DNA from: Reyranella sp. CPCC 100927
GTDB lineage: Bacteria > Pseudomonadota > Alphaproteobacteria > Reyranellales > Reyranellaceae
Direction of reading: 5' to 3'
Assembly: GCF_007859315.1 (NCBI RefSeq)
Contig: NZ_VOHA01000024.1
Coordinates: 45,122-109,121, forward strand
DNA length: 64,000 nucleotides
Below the pieces are notes generated by a model. It was not told where the DNA came from. It saw nothing but the letters and a program-made list of their open reading frames with translations, and searched no databases. Within the stretch, counting starts at the first letter, position 1. Each line of letters opens with the position of its first letter. The position numbers were made by a program, and so were the translations under genes. Shown here piece after piece: positions 15,716-25,051 of the stretch.

Positions 15716-15872
15716 GGTGGTTTCCGTGCAACAATCGCCGACACTCTAATACTTTCCGCTGCGGCAGTCCGGCCGGAATCGCAAAGCTTCCCGTCATCTG
15801 CAGCAAGGCCCTCGCCATGGCTGTCGTTTCGCTGCCGGGCCGCTATAGTGCCGCGCGAAGGAGATCCGCGGC

Positions 15873-16661
15873 ATGCAGGACGAGAAGCTCTACGGACGAC
15901 GCGACGGCGCGGTGGGCCACGTCGTCTTCAACAACCCGGCCAAGCTGAACGCCGTCTCGCTCGACATGTGGGACCGGCTGCTCGACATCCTGAAGGATTT
16001 CGAGGCCGACAGCACCGTGCGCTGCGTCGTCGTCAGCGGTGCCGGCGGCAAGGCGTTCGTCTCCGGCGCCGACATCTCCAAGTTCGAGAGCGAGCGTGCC
16101 AACGCCGAGGCGCAGGAGCGCTACAACGCCATCTCCGGCCGCGGCTACGAGGCGCTGTACGACTTTTCCAAGCCGACCATCGCCAAGATCACCGGCTATT
16201 GCATCGGCGGCGGCATGAACCTGGCGGCCTGCTGCGACCTGCGCTTCTGCAACGAGGGTGCCCGTTTCGGCGTGCCAGCGGCACGGCTCGGGCTGGGTTA
16301 CGGCCTGCTGCGGATCGAGCGCCTGGCTACCATCGTTGGCTTGCCGCGGGCCACGGAGATGTTATTCACAGCGCGCCAGTTCTCGTCTGCTGAGGCGCTG
16401 GACATCGGATTGGTGCATCGCGTCGCCGGCGATGCCGAACTGGATGCCGTCGTTGCCGAGGCGACGGGGCAGATCGCCCAGAATGCCCCGCTCACGATCG
16501 CGCTCGCCAAGGCGGCGGCGCGCGAGATCGCCAAGCCCGATCAGCACCGCGACCATGCCCGGCTGGAGCGCATGACCCAGGCCTGCTTCGACAGCCAGGA
16601 TTATGCTGAAGGTCGCCGCGCCTTCATGGAAAAGCGCAAACCGGTATTCCAGGGGAAGTGA
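15873..16661 (+). CDS. Enoyl-CoA hydratase/isomerase family protein
   Basis: A 262-residue crotonase-fold protein. The CoA oxyanion-hole segments are SGAGGKAFVSGADISKF and KITGYCIGGGMNLAACCDLRF, followed by FGVPAARLGLGYG. The helix carrying MLFTARQFSSAEALDIGLVHRV and the C-terminal GRRAFMEKRKPVFQGK are typical. A GAAGGAGATCC ribosome site precedes the ATG. It is followed after 2 bases by a CaiB-type CoA-transferase, so the two probably activate and then hydrate the same carboxylic acid. Confidence 0.92.
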   Translation: MQDEKLYGRRDGAVGHVVFNNPAKLNAVSLDMWDRLLDILKDFEADSTVRCVVVSGAGGKAFVSGADISKFESERANAEAQERYNAISGRGYEALYDFSKPTIAKITGYCIGGGMNLAACCDLRFCNEGARFGVPAARLGLGYGLLRIERLATIVGLPRATEMLFTARQFSSAEALDIGLVHRVAGDAELDAVVAEATGQIAQNAPLTIALAKAAAREIAKPDQHRDHARLERMTQACFDSQDYAEGRRAFMEKRKPVFQGK

Positions 16662-16663
16662 TC

Positions 16664-17845
16664 ATGTCCGCTCTGCCGCTCGCCCATATCTCCGTGCTCG
16701 ACCTGACGGCGCACCGCGCCGGCCCGACCGCCGTGCGCCAGCTCGCCGACTGGGGTGCGCAGGTGATCAAGATCGAGCAGCCTGGACCGGAAGTGCCCGA
16801 CGCCACCGGCAGCCGGCGTGATGGGTTCGACTTCCAGAACCTGCACCGCAACAAGCGCAGCATGACGGTCAACCTCAAGAGCGACGAGGGCCGCGCCATC
16901 TTCATGAAGCTCGCCGCCAAGGCCGACGTCGTGGTGGAGAATTACCGTTCCGACGTGAAGTTCCGGCTGGGCGTCGACTACGAGTCGGTGCGCGCAGTCA
17001 ACCCGCGCATCATCTATGCCAGCATCGCCGGGTTCGGCCAGACCGGTCCCGACGCGACGCGGCCCGGCGTCGACCAGATCGCACAGGGCATGGGCGGGCT
17101 GATGTCGATCACCGGTGCGCCGGGGCAGGGGCCGATGCGGGTCGGCATTCCGATCGCCGACCTGACGTCGGGCCTGCTGCTGGCGCAGGCCATCCTGCTC
17201 GCCATGCTGCAGCGAGAGCAGACGGGGGTGGGGCAGTGGGTGCACACCTCGCTGATCGAGGCGCAGATCTTCATGCTCGACTTCCAGGCCGCGCGCTGGC
17301 TGATCGACGGCGAGGTGGCGAAACAGGCCGGCAACGATCATCCCACGGGCATTCCCACCGGCGTCTTTCCGACGTCCGACGGCCACATCAACATCGCCGC
17401 CTCGGGCGATGGCCTGTGGAAGCGTTTCTGCGAGGCGATCGCCGCGCCCGAGCTGCTGGCGCATCCAGACCACGCCACCGGCCAGCTGCGCTCGCGCAAC
17501 CGCAAAGCGCTCAACGAGCGCATCAGCGCCATCACCCGCACCAAGCCCAGCGGCCATTGGATTGCGGCGCTGAACAAGGCCGGCGTGCCCTGCGGGCCGA
17601 TCAACACCATCGACCAGACCTTCGCCGAGCCGCAGGTGCAGCACCTCGGCATCGCCCGACCGGTGCGTCATCCCAAGCTCGGCGACATCAAGGTCGTCGG
17701 CCAGCCGATCAATATGGGCGCAGCCCCACAGCCGGCCGAACTACGGCCGACCCCGGAGCTGGGCGAGCACACCGACGACGTGCTGCGCAGCCTGGGCTAC
17801 GATCAGGCGGCGATCGACGGGTTGCGCACGCGCGGAGTGGTCTGA
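16664..17845 (+). CDS. CaiB/BaiF family (class III) CoA-transferase
   Basis: A 393-residue class III CoA-transferase with the family landmarks LDLTAHRAGPTAVRQLADWGAQVIKIEQPG, FDFQNLHRNKRSMTVNLKSDEGR, YASIAGFGQTGP, PGVDQIAQGMGGLMSITG and the aspartate-containing RVGIPIADLTSG. The ATG at 16664 follows AGGGGAAG; a GTG at 16658 overlapping the previous stop is an alternative. Such enzymes move CoA between carboxylic acids. The tight coupling to an enoyl-CoA hydratase suggests one small acid-catabolic operon. Confidence 0.92.
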   Translation: MSALPLAHISVLDLTAHRAGPTAVRQLADWGAQVIKIEQPGPEVPDATGSRRDGFDFQNLHRNKRSMTVNLKSDEGRAIFMKLAAKADVVVENYRSDVKFRLGVDYESVRAVNPRIIYASIAGFGQTGPDATRPGVDQIAQGMGGLMSITGAPGQGPMRVGIPIADLTSGLLLAQAILLAMLQREQTGVGQWVHTSLIEAQIFMLDFQAARWLIDGEVAKQAGNDHPTGIPTGVFPTSDGHINIAASGDGLWKRFCEAIAAPELLAHPDHATGQLRSRNRKALNERISAITRTKPSGHWIAALNKAGVPCGPINTIDQTFAEPQVQHLGIARPVRHPKLGDIKVVGQPINMGAAPQPAELRPTPELGEHTDDVLRSLGYDQAAIDGLRTRGVV

Positions 17846-18072
17846 GACTGCATCCGCTGCCATCCACTTACAGCCGCGGATCCGTTTGCGCTTTGCGATT
17901 ACTTGATATGCCCACGTAATCTCGCGCATTCGGTATCATGCATCACTGGGAAGACAAATGAATCTATCCCTATGGGCGCGATCTTTTCATGCTTCCCCGT
18001 TGGATATGTCACGGCGCCGTCGTGCGGGGATCATAGACTGACCTGACTCAACCCTAGATAGAGGGCGTGGTC
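17846..18072. other. Intergenic spacer before the RTX gene, no clear gene
   Basis: About 227 bases with lower GC than its surroundings and no convincing open frame. It must hold the promoter of the RTX gene. Several TTGATA- and TATCAT-like hexamers are present but none has standard spacing, so no promoter is assigned. Confidence 0.4.
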
Positions 18073-19236
18073 ATGGCTGTTTCCAGCGACATTGCGAAGA
18101 AAGTCATTACGGGCACCAACGGCGACGATTATATCGATGGGACCGCCGGGGACGACATCATACGCGGCCTGGACGGTGCCGATTTCGTGTTCGGCGGCGA
18201 CGGCAATGACGATATCTCCGGCGCCAATGGCGATGACTATCTCGAGGGCGGCAAGGGCAACGACAGGCTTTTCGGCGGTGCCGGAGACGATTTTCTCGAC
18301 GGCGGTACCGGCAACGACGCGCTCTACGGTGGTAGCGGCAGCGACTATGGCGCCGGCGGTGCGGGCGATGACCGTATCTTCGGCGATCGCGGCAATGATT
18401 CCCTGAGCGGCGGCGACGGCAAGGACACGGTGCACGGCGGCACCGGTGACGACCTTCTCGACGGCGATGCGGGTGACGACCTCGTCTATGGCGACGACGG
18501 GCATGACTCGCTGAGCGGCGGCGACGGCAAGGACACGCTGTACGGCGGTATCGGCAACGACTTCATCGACGGTGACAAGGGTGATGACCAGCTCCATGGC
18601 GAGGCTGGCAATGATGCCCTCGACGGCGGTGCCGGGAATGACCTGCTGAGCGGTGGTGCTGGCAACGACGACCTCGGTGGTGGCATCGGCAATGACCGTC
18701 TGTCGGGCGGTGACGGCAGCGACTGGCTGTCCGGCGGTGCCGGCGCGGATGTGCTCGATGGTGGCGCGGGCGCCGGTGACTGGCTCGACTATGGCGGCTC
18801 GGCTGCCGGCGTGCGCGTCAACCTGGCGACCAGCAAGGTCTCGGGCGGCGATGCGCAGGGCGATACGATTCGCGGTTTCGAGAATGTCGCCGGCTCCGAG
18901 CAGGCCGATGTCCTGATCGGCGATGCGGGTCGCAATGTCCTGCACGGCGGTGACGGCAACGACACGCTCACCGGCGGTGCCGGTGCCGATATCTTTGATT
19001 TCGTTCCCATCCTGCAACAGGACGGATTGGACCACGTCACCGATTTCAATTCGGCCAGCGGCGACCGCCTCGCCCTGCACCTGCCGTCGCCGGGTGGCAT
19101 CTATCAGGTCCAGGCGCAGCAGGTTGGCGACGACGTCCTGGTGACGATTGCGTTCGGCAACGGGAGCGACCCGCTGAACGTCGCCATGCTCGATGATATC
19201 CGGGTCTCCGACCTCGGGGATGCCTGGTACATCTAA
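18073..19236 (+). CDS. RTX calcium-binding repeat protein, probable type I secreted
   Basis: A 387-residue acidic protein made mostly of glycine/aspartate nonapeptides (GGxGxDxLx). Roughly two dozen copies run from about residue 13 to 250 with a few more near 300, then comes a C-terminal region (ADIFDFVPILQQDGLDHVTDFNSASGD onward) like the secretion domain of hemolysin-type proteins. There is no N-terminal signal peptide. The repeats bind calcium in the extracellular space and fold the protein after export by a type I system. No enzymatic domain is visible and no ABC/HlyD/TolC export genes lie in this window. The start is ATG 18073; a GTG six bases earlier is possible. Confidence 0.88.
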   Translation: MAVSSDIAKKVITGTNGDDYIDGTAGDDIIRGLDGADFVFGGDGNDDISGANGDDYLEGGKGNDRLFGGAGDDFLDGGTGNDALYGGSGSDYGAGGAGDDRIFGDRGNDSLSGGDGKDTVHGGTGDDLLDGDAGDDLVYGDDGHDSLSGGDGKDTLYGGIGNDFIDGDKGDDQLHGEAGNDALDGGAGNDLLSGGAGNDDLGGGIGNDRLSGGDGSDWLSGGAGADVLDGGAGAGDWLDYGGSAAGVRVNLATSKVSGGDAQGDTIRGFENVAGSEQADVLIGDAGRNVLHGGDGNDTLTGGAGADIFDFVPILQQDGLDHVTDFNSASGDRLALHLPSPGGIYQVQAQQVGDDVLVTIAFGNGSDPLNVAMLDDIRVSDLGDAWYI

Positions 19237-20799
<1,563 letters not shown>

Positions 20800-20802
20800 T
20801 TT

Positions 20803-20987
20803 CCTCCCCAGCGAAGCTGGAGAGGTGCCCCGATACGACGTTTCGACGCGAAGCGTCGGTGGGCGGAGGGGATCCGACGTGGTCTCAGTAACCTGGACAC
20901 GTGGGGTCTCCCCCTCCGGCTCAGGTACTTCGACGCAAAGCGTCGAAGTACCGAAACGGCCACCTCCCCCAACTGCGTTGGGGGAGG
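20803..20987. repeat. Composite intergenic palindromic repeat with four hairpins
   Basis: Four hairpins in series separate the convergent hydA and importer genes: 20803-20825 (CCTCCCCAGC/GCTGGAGAGG), 20844-20858 (CGACGC/GCGTCG), 20924-20952 (13-bp arms GGTACTTCGACGC) and 20963-20987 (11-bp arms CCTCCCCCAAC). This looks like a dispersed non-coding element and may also terminate both transcripts. Confidence 0.75.
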
Positions 20988-20992
20988 GAAAA

Positions 20993-21994
20993 TTACTTCT
21001 TCATCGAGGCGTCGATGACGCTGTGCGTCCAAGCGCCGGCAGGCTTCTTGGTGATCACCGGGTCGGACTTGCCGCCCAGCAGAATACCCACGGTGCGCTC
21101 GAAGTCGGCGGGGTCGAGATAGCCGATGCCCTTGGGCTGGTCGGCGACCAGCTTGGCGACCTCGGCCATCATGCGGGTCTGGTGCGCCGCCTTCTGGGCG
21201 CCGGTGGCGTCGTTGGCCAGCACGATCTTCACCGCCTCGGGCTGGTTCTTGACGGCATAGTCCCAGCCCTTGGCTGTGGCGCGCACGAAGCGGGCCAGCT
21301 TGGCCACCATCGCCGGGTCCTTGAGCTTGGCCTCGGTGGTGTAGAAGCCGTCCTCCAGGGTGGCGACGCCCTGGTCCTCGTATTTAAAGACTAGCAGCTG
21401 CTCGGGCTTGATGCCGGCGTCGATCACCTGCCAGTACTCGTTGTAGGTCATGGTCGAGATGCAGTCGGCCTGCTTCTGCAGCAACGGATCGACGTTGAAG
21501 CCCTGCTTCAGCACCTTGATGTCGGCGTTGGCGCCCGAGGTTTTCAGCCCCAGCTTGTCCATCCAGGAGAGGAAGGGATACTCGTTGCCGGAGAACCAGA
21601 CACCCAAGGTGCGACCCTTGAAGTCGGCCGGCGTCTTGATGCCGCTGTCCTTGCGGCAGGTCAGCATCATGCCGGAGCGCTTGTAGATCTGCGCGATGTT
21701 CACCAGCGGCACGCCCTTCTCGCGCGAGGCCAGCGCTGCAGGCATCCAGTCGATGATCACGTCGGCACCGCCGCCGGCGGCGACCTGCGGCGGCGCGATA
21801 TCAGGGCCGCCGGGCTTGATGGTCACATCAAGCTTCTCGTCCTTGTAAAAGCCCTTGTCCTTGGCGACGTAGTAGCCGGCGAACTGCGCCTGCGTCACCC
21901 ACTTGAGCTGCAGGGTCAGCTTGTCCTGCGCCTGCACTCCCGTTGCCGCCAGCGTCAGCGCGGCAGCGCCGGCCAGCACTCCGATCACTCTCAT
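20993..21994 (-). CDS. ABC transporter substrate-binding protein, NMT1/THI5-like, probable pyrimidine binder
   Basis: A 333-residue exported binding protein. A signal peptide (about residues 1-22, LAGAAALTLAATGVQAQ) precedes KLTLQLKWVTQAQFAGYYVAKDKGFYKDEKLDVTI, the hallmark of the NMT1/THI5 family that binds thiamine-pyrimidine and related rings. The ATG at 21994 has GGGAGAGGAGC upstream. It is followed on the same strand (upstream in this orientation) by two permeases, an ATPase and the preA-preT genes, and lies beside hydA. The ligand is therefore most likely a pyrimidine base or dihydropyrimidine, an inference from family and context. Confidence 0.88.
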   Translation of the reverse strand: MRVIGVLAGAAALTLAATGVQAQDKLTLQLKWVTQAQFAGYYVAKDKGFYKDEKLDVTIKPGGPDIAPPQVAAGGGADVIIDWMPAALASREKGVPLVNIAQIYKRSGMMLTCRKDSGIKTPADFKGRTLGVWFSGNEYPFLSWMDKLGLKTSGANADIKVLKQGFNVDPLLQKQADCISTMTYNEYWQVIDAGIKPEQLLVFKYEDQGVATLEDGFYTTEAKLKDPAMVAKLARFVRATAKGWDYAVKNQPEAVKIVLANDATGAQKAAHQTRMMAEVAKLVADQPKGIGYLDPADFERTVGILLGGKSDPVITKKPAGAWTHSVIDASMKK

Positions 21995-22033
21995 GTCTTG
22001 CTCCTCTCCCTGGTTGATCGCACGCGTTTGCAC

Positions 22034-23155
22034 TCATTGCCGATAGGATGGATGCCAGAAGGTCAGCGCGCGCTCGGCCAGCGCGAGGGCGCCGTAGAAG
22101 AGCGAGCCGGCCAGTGCCGCAACCGCAATCGTGGCCCAGACCATCTCGATGTTCATGCGGCCCACTTCGGTCGAAATGCGGAAGCCCATGCCAACGATGG
22201 GCGTGCCGAAGAACTCGGCGACGATAGCGCCGATCAGCGACAGCGTCGAATTGATCTTGAGCGCGTTGAAGATGAACGGCAGCGCCTGCGGCAGGCGCAG
22301 GCGCAGCAGGGTCTGCCAGTATCCGGCGGCATAGGAGCGCATCAGATCGCGCTCCATGTCACCGGCAGCGTGCAGGCCGGCCAGCGTGTTCACCAGCATG
22401 GGGAAGAACGTCATGGCGACGATGACGGCAGCCTTGGACTGCCAGTCGAAGCCGAACCACATGACCATGATCGGGGCGATGCCGACCACGGGAATGGCGC
22501 CGACCAGCGCCCCCAGCGGTAGCAGGCCACGCTGCAGGAAGGGCGAGCGGTCGATCAGGATGGCGGCGAGGAAGCCGCTGCCGCAGCCCAGCGCGAAGCC
22601 GATCAGCACCGACTTCAGGAACGTCTGGCGGAAATCCAGTGCCAGCACATCGGCGCTGGCGACGATGACATGGCCGATCTGGCTGGGGCCGGGGAGCAGC
22701 ACACGGGGGATGGCGAAACCGCCAACCACCACTTCCCACAGATAGAGCAGCCAGAGACCGAACAGGGCGGGCACGAGCACGTTGTGCACGAACCGGTTCG
22801 CTGCCGTCCCGGCCAGCAGGTCGAGCGCCCGCCACACGAGGCAACCCAGCCCGACGACGGCAAGCCACAGCCCCGGCGCATCCGTGCCTAGCGTGAAGCC
22901 GCCCGCCAGGAGCAAGAGCGGCGCCGTGGCACCGGCGGCGACGGCTGCGGCCAAGGTCAGTCCGGCGGCCAGGCCGCGTGGCCGCAGTGCCGCCGACCAG
23001 CCGGCCGCGGCACAGGCGGCGACCAGCCCCACGATCGTGACGCCCTGGCCCGACCAGTACACCGGTCCGGCATCGTCGTTGCCGGCGGGCAGGACCAGAG
23101 CCAGCAGCAGCAGGATCAGGGCTGCGATGCACAGCCAGTCGCGCCGCCGGATCAT
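22034..23155 (-). CDS. ABC transporter permease with hydrophobic N-terminal extension
   Basis: A 373-residue membrane protein. The C-terminal 230 residues form the BPD_transp_1 permease domain (SsuC/ThiX type) with the EAA-like loop around AAGYWQTLLRLRLPQALPFIFNALK. The first 140 residues add several extra hydrophobic segments (LCIAALILLLLALVLPAG, GLAAGLTLAAAVAAGATAPLLLLAGG) not usual for this family. The start ATG at 23155 overlaps the stop of the next permease gene (ATGA), marking a tight operon. It pairs with the shorter permease as the membrane channel of the pyrimidine-type importer. Confidence 0.88.
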   Translation of the reverse strand: MIRRRDWLCIAALILLLLALVLPAGNDDAGPVYWSGQGVTIVGLVAACAAAGWSAALRPRGLAAGLTLAAAVAAGATAPLLLLAGGFTLGTDAPGLWLAVVGLGCLVWRALDLLAGTAANRFVHNVLVPALFGLWLLYLWEVVVGGFAIPRVLLPGPSQIGHVIVASADVLALDFRQTFLKSVLIGFALGCGSGFLAAILIDRSPFLQRGLLPLGALVGAIPVVGIAPIMVMWFGFDWQSKAAVIVAMTFFPMLVNTLAGLHAAGDMERDLMRSYAAGYWQTLLRLRLPQALPFIFNALKINSTLSLIGAIVAEFFGTPIVGMGFRISTEVGRMNIEMVWATIAVAALAGSLFYGALALAERALTFWHPSYRQ

Positions 23156-24057
23156 GGGCGCGCGCCCATGCGGCGCAGGACGGCGCGCTCGATCATGCCG
23201 ACCAGGGCCACCAGCACCATGCCCAGGATAGCCGCCATCGCGAGCGCAGCCCAGATCTGTACGGTCTGGCCGTAATAGGATCCGCTCAGCAGGCGGGCGC
23301 CGATGCCGGCCTGGGCCCCCGTCGGCAGCTCGCCGACGATGGCGCCGACCAGGCTGATGCCGATCGCCACCTTCAGCGAGGTGAACAGGAACGGCACCGA
23401 TGCCGGGCTGCGCAGCTTCCAGAACACCTGCGCCGGCGAGGCCGAGTACGTGCGCATCAAGTCGAGCTGCAGCGGGTCGGGCGAGCGCAGGCCCTTCACC
23501 ATGCCGATGGCGACCGGGAAGAAGCAGAGATACATCGAGATCACGGCCTTGGGCAGCACGCCGGTGAAGCCCAGATTGCCCAGCACCACGATGATCATCG
23601 GCGCGATCGCCAGGATCGGGATTGTCTGCGAAGCGATGATCCAGGGCAGCAGCGAGCGGTCGAGCGTACGCACATGCACGATGCCCACCGCCAGCAGGAC
23701 GCCCAGCGCGATGCCGAAGAGGAAGCCGACCAGGGTCGCCGACGCGGTGACCATGGCGTGGTAGACCAAGCTTCGGTTCGATGTGATGTCGTAGCCGAAT
23801 ACCGATTCGTAGAACTCGATCGCGACCTGATGCGGCGCCGGCAGCACGGGTCGCTCCATCGACCACGTGGCCTCGAGGAGATCGCTGACTGTCCAGTCCG
23901 GTTTGTCGCTGAAGGCGAGGTCGATCACTTGCGGCGCGTTCAGCCAGACCGCGGCGGCATACCAGATCACCAGCAGCGCCAGCAGCACGGCGGTGAGCGG
24001 CAGGGCATGGCCCTCGCGCCAGGACCGCAGGAAGGTCATGGCTTGAGCCCTAATCAT
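23152..24057 (-). CDS. ABC transporter permease
   Basis: A 301-residue permease with about six membrane segments, including LPLTAVLLALLVIWYAAAVWL and LVGFLFGIALGVLLAVGIVHV. The EAA-loop region reads YSASPAQVFWKLRSPASVPFLFTSLK. The ATG at 24057 overlaps the stop of the ATPase gene by eight bases; an in-frame ATG at 24039 with AGGG upstream is an equally good start. It is the second channel subunit of the importer between hydA and preA. Confidence 0.88.
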   Translation of the reverse strand: MIRAQAMTFLRSWREGHALPLTAVLLALLVIWYAAAVWLNAPQVIDLAFSDKPDWTVSDLLEATWSMERPVLPAPHQVAIEFYESVFGYDITSNRSLVYHAMVTASATLVGFLFGIALGVLLAVGIVHVRTLDRSLLPWIIASQTIPILAIAPMIIVVLGNLGFTGVLPKAVISMYLCFFPVAIGMVKGLRSPDPLQLDLMRTYSASPAQVFWKLRSPASVPFLFTSLKVAIGISLVGAIVGELPTGAQAGIGARLLSGSYYGQTVQIWAALAMAAILGMVLVALVGMIERAVLRRMGARP

Positions 24058-24871
24058 CGTAGCTGTGCCCTGCCCGCAGCGCGACGCGCACGCGGTGGGC
24101 GATCTCCAGAAAGGCCGGCGTCTCGCGCACGTCGAGCGTGCGGTCGGGCGGCAGGTCGCTGTCGATCACCTCCACGATGCGTCCGGGCCGCGGGGACATC
24201 ACCACGATGCGGTTGGACAGGAACACGGCCTCGGGGATCGAGTGGGTGACGAAGATCACCGTGACCTGGGTGCGCTCCCACAGCCGCAGCAGATGCTCGT
24301 TCAGGTGATCGCGCGTGATCTCGTCGAGCGCCCCGAAGGGTTCGTCCATCAGCAGCAGCGCCGGCTCGAAGCCCAGTGCGCGGGCAATCGAGACCCGTTG
24401 CTGCATGCCACCCGACAACTGCCAGGGAAACTTGCCTTCAAATCCCTTCAGACCCACCAGTGCCAGGTATTTCTCGACCCGGGCTGCCTGCTCGCTCCTG
24501 GACATGCCCATGATCTCGAGCGGCAAGGTGAGGTTGCGCCGCACGGTGCGCCAGGGATAGAGCGCCGGCGCCTGAAAGACGTAGCCGTAGGCGCGCTGCA
24601 GCCGCGCCTGCTCGGGGCTCATGCCGTTGACGGTGATGATACCGTCGGTCGGATCGACGAGGTTGGCGATCACCCGCATCAGGGTAGTCTTGCCGCAGCC
24701 CGACGGTCCGATGAACGAGACGAACTCGCCTGTTCGGATCTTCAGGTCGATGTCCGACAGTGCGATGACCGGGGCGTCCGCCGTTTGGTAGGTCAGTGAC
24801 AGCTTGCGGATGTCGATGGCAACCGCGGTGTCCTTGGTCTTGGGCCGTTGGGCCGGTTCAGGTGCTGGCAT
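24050..24871 (-). CDS. ABC transporter ATP-binding protein (SsuB/TauB-like)
   Basis: A 273-residue nucleotide-binding subunit. It shows Walker A GPSGCGKTT, the signature LSGGMQQRVSIARAL, Walker B LLLMDEPFGALDE and the switch VIFVTHSIPEA. The ATG at 24871 starts the family-length protein; the open frame to 24988 runs into a palindromic repeat and has no similarity. It energises uptake through the two permeases that follow. The position between the permeases and preA makes pyrimidine the likely cargo. Confidence 0.9.
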   Translation of the reverse strand: MPAPEPAQRPKTKDTAVAIDIRKLSLTYQTADAPVIALSDIDLKIRTGEFVSFIGPSGCGKTTLMRVIANLVDPTDGIITVNGMSPEQARLQRAYGYVFQAPALYPWRTVRRNLTLPLEIMGMSRSEQAARVEKYLALVGLKGFEGKFPWQLSGGMQQRVSIARALGFEPALLLMDEPFGALDEITRDHLNEHLLRLWERTQVTVIFVTHSIPEAVFLSNRIVVMSPRPGRIVEVIDSDLPPDRTLDVRETPAFLEIAHRVRVALRAGHSYDD

Positions 24872-24925
24872 GCGTCCAGTCTGCACTGCTTGGCGTCTCG
24901 TATGAAGCCGGTAGCGCCCCCCTTT

Positions 24926-25036
24926 CCTGGGAGCGCGGGCGTCCCGTCCGCATATGCCTGGAGCGTAGGCGGAAGGCGACATTTTCATCCCTCAGCGCTG
25001 ACGCGCCGATGCGGGCGGGACGCCCGCGCTCCCAGG
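24926..25036. repeat. GC-rich palindromic repeat (CCTGGGAGCGCGGGC family), full copy
   Basis: Two 28-bp arms, 24926-24953 and 25009-25036, are inverted copies with a single mismatch; each arm carries CCTGGGAGCGCGGGCGTCCC or its complement. They are separated by 55 bp. The element lies between preA and the ATPase gene, so it may attenuate the operon. Confidence 0.8.
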
Positions 25037-25051
25037 GCGCGCCTCCGTCGA

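Noticed and set aside
18100..18800. Regular DNA repeats that might be a CRISPR array
   Set aside because: The periodicity is 27 bp (nine codons) within an open RTX coding frame, with no unique spacers.
18031..19080. Minus-strand valine/alanine-rich repetitive frame
   Set aside because: It is the mirror of the RTX repeats, not an independent repeat protein.
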